From the NCBI GenBank assembly GCA_003991915.1, contig RQTK01000444.1:329439-393438 (forward strand): DNA of 64,000 bases, given 5' to 3'. The DNA is from Elysia chlorotica. Taxonomy: Eukaryota > Mollusca > Gastropoda > Plakobranchidae. The notes below the pieces were generated by a model. The model saw nothing but the letters and a program-made list of their open reading frames with translations, had not been told where the DNA came from and searched no databases. The position numbers and the translations under genes were made by a program. This document shows, one piece after another, positions 57,163 to 64,000 of the stretch; positions within the stretch are counted from its first letter, which is position 1; each line of letters opens with the position of its first letter.

Positions 57163-57894
57163 CTGTAGTGAAAAGGCAAAACAAAACAATAATTCACACT
57201 TGACAAGCTAATTCTTCATCAGCTAGAGGGCAACTGGCTCTCAAGTTGTGTCCCAATCCAGAGATTCCTGCTTGGAAACCCAAAATTGGTCCAAAACTTA
57301 AGTATTGTAAAATGTGGTCAATGTCAAATTAAGGTGACTGGGTAAGACATAAATCATCTGGTATCCCCGCACTGTCTCTGTGTGGCAGCATGCAAAATTG
57401 TTAGACGTCTAGTTATGCTGCTGACCAAATCAACTCTAGCCCAAGTTTCAAGGTTAAGTAAGGGTAAACCTATAGTAAGTGGCCATGCACAATGAACTGT
57501 AAATAGACACACACCCTGACTCAAAGATCGATTCTGATGCCAGCTCAATCATCATTTTTACTGAAACTTTTTCTGTGAAGCGGCATGGAATATTGAACCA
57601 CAAAACTTTAACCTTTAAAAAAAACTACACTGATCTCTCTCTCTTTCTTTTCTCAACTGAAAATTCAGAAATTAACGGAAATTTGACCAACAAGTTAAGT
57701 CTGGTATTAATTATGATATTATACACTGTCTCAGCTTTACCAACCAATGGAGTTGGCGATGTGATTGTTACTGTACTTTAGCTTTGCTCAATGCGCAGAG
57801 ACATGAGCTCTATATCTGAAGCCTATAAAGTCTTGTCGCTCATCAGCTGATGACTACAGATGCTCAGAAACCAATTATTCATACTTAGCATGTT

Positions 57895-57980
57895 TGATAT
57901 TTGGGCAAGATCAGGACTCAATGCATCCTCAGAGTAACACTCAGAGGTCCGGATACATTTTTCATCATTTCTTGCTTTTG
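57895..57980. repeat. Dispersed copy of the 700-bp repeat's conserved block
   Basis: Shares GATCAGGACTCA and CAGAGGTCCGGATACATTTT-TCATCATTTCTTG with the tandem array at 60813-62990, but not the rest of its unit. Confidence 0.6.
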
Positions 57981-58026
57981 GCTATCACCTAATTCTATTT
58001 ATTTCCCCGCTCTCGAAGTCGAGGAC

Positions 58027-58380
58027 TTAGCTACGCTCTTCCCCCCTCTCAAGGTAGGGGGCTTTCCGTCGCTCTGCACGCAAAGTCAGAGTCTGAGCTT
58101 TTAAGGAGGCTGCGCAAGTGTTTTCGCCCCCTCTTTTCTCACCAGATTGGGCACTAAAATCTGCTGTAGGCCTGGGCATAGTATTGTCCGCTAGATTACC
58201 GAAGAGGGGGTGGGTAATTGGCACCGGTGGAGCACTTGAGGTAGCAGTCGCTATAAGTGACCTATTTACATTAATTGTTCCATCCCTGTCCACTGATTCC
58301 CTTGTCGCCATATTGGAATCGTAGGTAAAGTATGGAAAGTTTTTAAGTTCAAGCGACAAAACCAAGTGTGCGAAAAGCAC
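58027..58380 (-). other. Open frame of unknown status in a FAM120A-like intron
   Basis: 117 codons from ATG 58380, including MATRESVDRDGTINVNRSLI and PITHPLFGNLADNTMPRPTA. Relatively GC-rich. No splice sites or family recognised. May be a transposon gag-like fragment or an alternative exon. Confidence 0.25.
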
Positions 58381-58828
58381 TAACGATCTAACAATAGATC
58401 ATATGAGTCACTTTCACTCTAATTAAAGGAAAATTTGAGCTAAATTATTTAAAACAATTAATAACATAAAGTTGGAATCTTATTAGATTGTCTGGCATTA
58501 ATAGACAGTGCCCTGTAATGGCTGTGCACGAAATCCTCCCGTACAAAAAGTGTTCACTATCCGCTATTGCCGTTGAGCAAAACTGCTTGAAACGGCTGGT
58601 CTGGTGTTAGCAGTTCTATCTAGAACTCAAAGGAATTAGCACACAAGAAATTAATCCTAAGATAACATAATATCCATGAAAATAAAGAAGATCTCACAAT
58701 CCGTGATCACTGCACAAAAAGCACTAGTGAAAGAACAAGTGATCTGCGCATGCCCACTTACATCTCAGGGGAACACTTGTGAATATGAACAGGGCGACAG
58801 AATTCTAATTCACAGGGATGAGCCTCAC

Positions 58829-58976
58829 CTGCCGCGCTGCCCGACTGACATGACCTGCGGGGGCATGGGAGAGTTCCCGCCTCGCCCCCGGCGGTTAGAC
58901 ATGTTGGGTCCCCACTGGCCGACCACAACCCCGGCAATCTCCAGCTGGCCTCCTTGGGCTTCCACGGGTGAACGCC
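58829..58976 (-). CDS. FAM120A: FAM120A-like, exon with RGRGG motif
   Basis: Acceptor CTGTTTCAG, entry phase 1, donor GTGAGG, exit phase 2. In the frame fixed by its neighbours it encodes RSPVEAQGGQLEIAGVVVGQ and WGPNMSNRRGRGGNSPMPPQ. The longest open frame here is a different one and is not the coding frame. Confidence 0.75.
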
Positions 58977-59818
58977 CTGAAACAGACACAGTAGTTCCCT
59001 GTTAACGTACACAATAAACAGTGATCAAACTGGTTAGTGAGCCCACACATCAAGAAACTTACAAAAATTCAGTAAAACAGGGAGGACACCTGGACACATT
59101 TTTATTCAACAGATGTTTTTAACATCTATCAATGCAAATAGATCTAGGTAAAGAGTTTTACGAGGCCTTGGTCCAATGAACATTATTCTCAACACCTGTA
59201 GCAATTGTGACACTCCCTGACAGCTAGAGACTGCAGAAAATTCTGATTGTATCATACAAGGAAGTACCTGTGAATTCCCCAAAAAGTAACGACAATTTAG
59301 TTTGATTCAGAGTTATATTGGCTGGTGGACAAAGACGACCAAACCCTATGTTTGGGGAAAGAGAGTTCAGTATTTAAGTTTTCTAACTCAGGCTTGGGTT
59401 TCGCAGCCTTCAGTATCGATCTTGTCTTATATTCTAAATTACACTTTGGATTGAAAAATAACAACTTTGATTTCTAGAACTTGAGATTATTCTTTTTATT
59501 TGAAAATTAGATAAGATCAATATGGAGTAGTTTTCTTTTTTTTTGCAGCTCAGCGACTCGCAGTATCCACTGTCGCCCACCACAACCATCAATTTTAAAA
59601 CTTTTAAAATCAAAATACTCCTTATCTGTAGCTAGGTGAGAGAATTCATGCAGTAACACTCAACAAGACAAAGACTAGCATGGCAAACGGCCGGTTGACA
59701 ACAACGATAGAAAGCACTGGTGGCAAACGGCCAGCCAACCAAATAATGGTAGGAAACACTGTTAGCAAACGGCCAGTCAACAACGTAACAGAAGAAAAGC
59801 TGCCATTACCGTAATTAC

Positions 59819-60056
59819 CTAGGATCCCGCGGCCCCTGCCCCCAGGCCTGCCGGTGGGCCCCGAGCCCATGGGTCCAACAACGCCCCTTCCCCTCGAGGC
59901 GCCAGGGTATCCGTAGGGCATCGGGCCCCCAGCCCCGTGGTACGCCTGCTCTGGGTATGGGTAGTAGAACCCTGGGAGCAGTGGCTTGGCAAACTCCACA
60001 TGGACGTTCTCGAGGATGGCTTGCCTCATGCGCTCAACCCGCATCACCTGTTCCAT
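59819..60056 (-). CDS. FAM120A: FAM120A-like, exon with helix and first RGG block
   Basis: Acceptor TCACCCCTCCCAG, entry phase 0, exit phase 1 at GTAATT. Encodes MEQVMRVERMRQAILENVHV, FAKPLLPGFYYPYPEQAYHG, then Gly/Pro/Arg-rich GASRGRGVVGPMGSG and GGRGRGIL. Confidence 0.8.
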
Positions 60057-60812
60057 CTGGGAGGGGTGACAATCAAACAATGGAAACAAGTTTCACCTTT
60101 GGGGACCAATCTTTGGGTATCTCGGGGGAAATTGAAAATCATCAGAACTATCAGGTCAGGGGACTTTTTTCATTTCTTCTTTGCTTTTCTTATGTGAAAA
60201 GAAAATTAATTTGGAATAAGATAATTATGTTTGCAAATATAGTAATCTAATATAACAATTCCCTACAATATTGTCTATTTCCAAGCTTGTTATTCAGAAA
60301 AGGAAAGAGCAAGGTTTACACCATAGATTTCACAGGCAAAGAAATATTATCTTGCTCTCACTTCTTGTCCAATTCAGAATAAAATAATGTTGGGAAAATA
60401 ACCCAAACGCATAAATTAAATTCAACCTCAATGATTTAAAATTTTCTATGGTTGTTTGTAGTCGGTTAAAAAAGAGCTTTTAGCCCTCCTGCCCATAAAA
60501 CAGGACAAGATGCAGGATTAAAAAGGTAAAAGACCAGCCGTCCTAATATCTTAAACCATGGCAACACCCTTTACTTGTTATCTGTGGGTATACAATAATG
60601 CAGGCCTACCTTATTGAAAAAGCCCAATTAAGGTACTCCTGGCACCAAAAAAAAAAGGTGTTTTTCTGGACTGGATATGAAGATTATCAATCAGAAGTCT
60701 AAGAGCTAAACTTATTAGAGTAGATTCGCATAATATTTGTAAAGAGTTGTAAATGACAACGAAGGTGGAGGGCTGGATGTGAAGACCATAACGAGTAAAC
60801 GATCAAACATTT

Positions 60813-62995
60813 TGTGAACAAGATCAGGACTCATTAATCAACAGAAATTTCAGAGGTCCGGATACATTTTTCATCATTTCTTGTTCCTAGAGACATTTTT
60901 TAAAAGACTTTCTTCTGAGTAAATCACAAAAACACCTTATATGTTAAAAGATTTCATATTATCATAATACATGCTCAAAATATAACCCAAAGAAAATCAA
61001 GGACACTTGGACATTTAAGTTTCTACTGGTTATAAAGAAGCTGAAGAAGAAAAAAGACAAAACTGTACAAGAATATGACTTAAATAAATAAGATGCTACT
61101 ATTATACTTGTTCTTAAAATATAACCATTTAAAAATCATAATGTTATTAAGGATACTTGAAAATTTGAGAATTTTCTACTGGTGGTATTTAAAAAAATAA
61201 AAAAAACAAAGAACAGACCCCCAAAAAGTAGAAGATAGAGAATAATTGCAATTAGGACTGTAAAACATTATAAACATATTTTCAATCGTCTATTTTGACA
61301 AATTATCAAATTGCCCAAATGATTGCCCTTTTTTTTTCCACCACGAGGTCAAATTTAAAAATGCCTTCTCCCTATCAGGAATGCGTAATTTGATTTCATT
61401 GTCAAAATAAGCAGGGTTAAAACCTGTTTATTTGAAATGGTCTGGGTGCAGAGAGATGTGATATAATAGGTGTAACCAATTAATCTACTGTTATTAGGAA
61501 AATTGAATAAAATCTTGTGAACAAGATCAGGACTCATAAATCAACAGAAATTTCAGAGGTCCGGATACATTTTTCATCATTTCTTGTTCCTAGAGACATT
61601 TTTTAAAAGACTTTCTTCTGAGTAAATCACAAAAACACCTTATATGTTAAAAGATTTCATATTATCATAATACATGCTCAAAATATAACCCAAAGAAAAT
61701 CAAGGAAACTCGGACATTTAAGTTTCTACTGGTTATAAAGAAGCTGAAGAAGAAAAAAGGGCAAAAAAGTACAAGAAGATGACCTAAATAAATAAGATGC
61801 TACTATTATATATGTGCTTAAAATATAAACCATTAAAAAGACATAATGTTATTAGGGATACTTGAAGTTTCTACTGGTGGTATTAAAAAAAAAAAAAAGA
61901 ACAAAGAACAGACCCCCAAAAAGTAGAAGATAGAGAATAATTGCAATTAGGACTGTAAAACATTATAAACATATTTTCAATCGTCTATTTTGACAAATTA
62001 TCAAATTGCCCAAATGATTGCCCTTTTTTTTTCCACCACGAGGTCAAATTTAAAAATGCCTTCTCCCTATCAGAAATGCGTAATTTGATTTCATTGTCAA
62101 AATAAGCAGGGTTAAAACCTGTTTATTTGAAATGGTCTGGGTGCAGAGAGATGTGATATAATAGGTGTAACCAATTAATCTACTGTTATTAGGAAAATTG
62201 AATAAAATCTTGTGAACAAGATCAGGACTCATAAATCAACAGAAATTTCAGAGGTCCGGATACATTTTTCATCATTTCTTGTTCCTAGAGACATTTTTTA
62301 AAAGACTTTCTTCGGAGTAAATCACAAAAACACCTTATATGTTAAAAGATTTCATATTATCATAATACATGCTCAAAATATAACCCAAAGAAAATCAAGG
62401 ACACTTGGACATTTAAGTTTCTACTGGTTATAAAGAAGAAGAAAAAAGACCAGAGAGAAAAGACCAAAACTGTACAAGAATATGACTTAAATAAATAAGA
62501 TGCTACTATTATACTTGTTCTTAAAATATAAACCATTTAAAAATCATGTTATTAAGGATACTTGAAAATTTAAGAATTTTCTACTGGTGGTATTTAAAAA
62601 AATAAAAAATAAAAAAAGGACCAAGAACAGACCCCCAAAAAGTAGAAGATAGAGAATAATTGCAATTAGGACTGTAAAACATTATAAACATATTTTCAAT
62701 CGTCTATTTTGACAAATTATCAACTTGCCCAAATGATTGCCTTTTTTGTCCACCACAAGGTCAAATTTAAAAATGCCTTCTTCCTATCAGGAATGGTAAT
62801 TTGATTTCATTGTCAAAATAAGCAGGGTTAAAACCTGTTTATTTGAAATGGTCTGGGTGCAGAGAGATGTGATTCAATATGTGTAACCAATTAATCTACT
62901 GTTATTAGGAAAATTGAGAAAATCTTGTGAACAAGATCAGGACTCATAAATCAACAGTAATTTCAGAGGTCCGGATACATTTTTCATCATTTCTT
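60813..62995. repeat. About 700-bp tandem repeat, three copies plus a partial fourth
   Basis: TGTGAACAAGATCAGGACTC recurs at 60813, 61516, 62211 and 62926. Each unit also holds AGAGGTCCGGATACATTTTT and GATAGAGAATAATTGCAATT. Small indels and substitutions separate the copies. An identical 60-residue frame in two copies is a by-product. Confidence 0.9.
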
Positions 62996-63104
62996 GTTCT
63001 TGTATAAAAAAACATTTAGGCGGTAAAGCCACAAGGGACTTAAATTATAGTATATGTGCTGACAATGTAATTTACAGTAACAAACTATTACTGTGACAAG
63101 TTAC

Positions 63105-63311
63105 CTGTCCATCACAGATGTCCAGCAGAGGCGTGTTGTTGTTGGCCTTAAGCAGTTTGAAATGGAACAGCTTTCCATCCATGTAAGTCCAGGGGCAGAT
63201 CATGGTCCAGGGGATGGGGGCACCACACACGTCGTTAGCAATGCTTGCTGTTTCTATGCCCGCCATAAACAGCGCTGCCAGCTGGCTGCCGCGAGGAATG
63301 ATGTTTGGCAG
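63105..63311 (-). CDS. FAM120A: FAM120A-like, first exon in window
   Basis: 207 bp, phase 0 at both ends, acceptor TTTTTATGTCCAG, donor GTAACT. Encodes ALFMAGIETASIANDVCGAP, IPWTMICPWTYMDGKLFHFK and LLKANNNTPLLDICDGQ. The 'ANDxCGxPIPW...PW..(F/M)DGKLF' pattern is the basis for the FAM120 call. Confidence 0.8.
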
Positions 63312-64000
63312 CTGGACATAAAAACAAGCAATTGGTTGAAGACGTCTTGAGTGGAGTGAAGTTGAGTTTATCCTGACATTAGACATTCGTTAGTTCAAAT
63401 TTAACCTGTTGCAAGAAGAGCCTCCTGGAAGACCTGCCTACTTGAAAAAAAAAAGCCCTATTTAGGTACTCCCAGAGCAAAAATTTGTATTTTCAGGAAA
63501 ACTAGGTACAAACGCAGTTTTCCTCATTAGTTGATTAGTTGGATAGGTGATAATCATGATACATGTATAGTGTGTCTAAACACTATGTATGTATAGTACC
63601 TCAATATTGCTATACACACAAAAAACAATAAGACAAAAAGGAATTTGTGCATTAAATCACCTTGGGGTGACTTGAGGCCCCCATAGGTTTTTTTTAATCA
63701 TAACCAAGATAGCAAATGATAATAAAAAATATAATAGCCTACTTGGGCTTCATTTTGAATCAAACAATCAACACTAGACCCCCCTGCTTCCTCCCTAGTT
63801 CTTGCTGCTAGTTTTAACAATCACTACACTGTATTTTCAGTTTTATTTTCGTGATTTTTTACTTTGAAGATTCTGCTGATTAAATAAGAAAAAATTAAAG
63901 AGAATAAAATGGCTGTGGGGTTTATAAGAGAAGCCAATATAATCTATTTGAAAAATTGAAAGAATAATTATGATGGTGAGAAATGAATTTCTCCTCAAAA
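63312..64000. other. FAM120A-like upstream intron
   Basis: AT-rich, no exon or repeat recognised up to the window edge. Confidence 0.5.

Larger units (their letters stand above)
51717..63311 (-). other. FAM120A: Gene locus: FAM120A-like (constitutive coactivator of PPAR-gamma-like), 3' part
   Basis: Six minus-strand coding exons (63105-63311, 59819-60056, 58829-58976, 57081-57162, 56560-56687, 55807-55930) join in frame, with every phase matching. The product part has about 308 residues. It opens with LPNIIPRGSQLAALFMAGIE and CGAPIPWTMICPWTYMDGKL, resembling the globular C-terminal region of FAM120 proteins, goes through VERMRQAILENVHVEFAKPL, then becomes Gly/Arg-rich (RGRGVVGP, GGRGRGILG, SNRRGRGGNSPMPPQ, RPGRGRTVKAAPPKGRG). 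FAM120A is an RNA-binding scaffold of the cytoplasm, and RGG-type tails bind RNA. The acidic end EDAEEEVNGGFSGASEDEEE closes the protein. Upstream exons with the XPG-like N-terminal domain are off the right edge. Minus-strand poly(A) candidates lie at 54315-54320 and 51717-51722. Confidence 0.7.

Noticed and set aside
61355..62232. Identical 60-residue protein in two places
   Set aside because: It is one frame of the 700-bp tandem repeat; no sign of selection or expression signals.

Overview
This window looks like nuclear DNA from an AT-rich, intron-rich animal, most likely a mollusc and probably a gastropod. Genes are split into short exons (60-240 bp) with GT/AG borders that agree in phase. 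Introns and spacers are full of minisatellites, GA/CTT/ATT microsatellites, TCTAGATCTAGA-rich arrays, tRNA-derived SINEs, LINE pieces and small inverted-repeat elements. No operons, CRISPR arrays or prokaryotic signals are present. The species call is inference from repeat style, not from a marker gene.

Layout, left to right. (1) 229-2567, plus: three in-phase exons of a class V (PLP, NifS-like) aminotransferase, with no continuation before the next gene. (2) 5251-17531, plus: C-terminal part of a fibronectin type III (FN3) single-pass membrane protein, possibly L1CAM/neuroglian-like. Its transmembrane exon is present twice in a recent tandem duplication. 3' UTR to about 19.2 kb. (3) 21719-27799, with a possible 5' exon at 34141-34219, minus: a complete SOUL/heme-binding protein (HEBP2-like), with a degenerate LINE in its first coding intron. 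(4) 34315-40498, plus: a complete EIF4E3 in six coding exons, apparently head-to-head with the HEBP2-like gene. (5) 41652-48008, minus: exon-like segments of a gene I could not identify, with in-frame repeats, tail-to-tail with EIF4E3. (6) 55807-63311, minus: six in-phase 3' exons of a FAM120A-like (constitutive coactivator of PPAR-gamma-like) gene, running out of the window on the right.

Mobile DNA includes an interspersed family with 13-bp inverted ends (copies at 2825, 6842 and 12620), two MITE-like elements with visible target-site duplications (11397-11812 and 40872-41493), a P-element-like THAP transposase relic (31277-32558), a BED-like zinc-finger fragment (35222-35470), and fragments of at least four LINEs.

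The genes look like ordinary neighbours, not a pathway. The most interesting structure is in the non-coding DNA: minisatellites built from splice-site sequence beside real exons (FN3 gene and EIF4E3), the duplicated membrane exon whose two copies carry different insertions, a stem-loop whose loop lies in opposite orientation in two element copies, and a MITE that could supply poly(A) signals to two convergent genes. I found no clear new multi-gene system.
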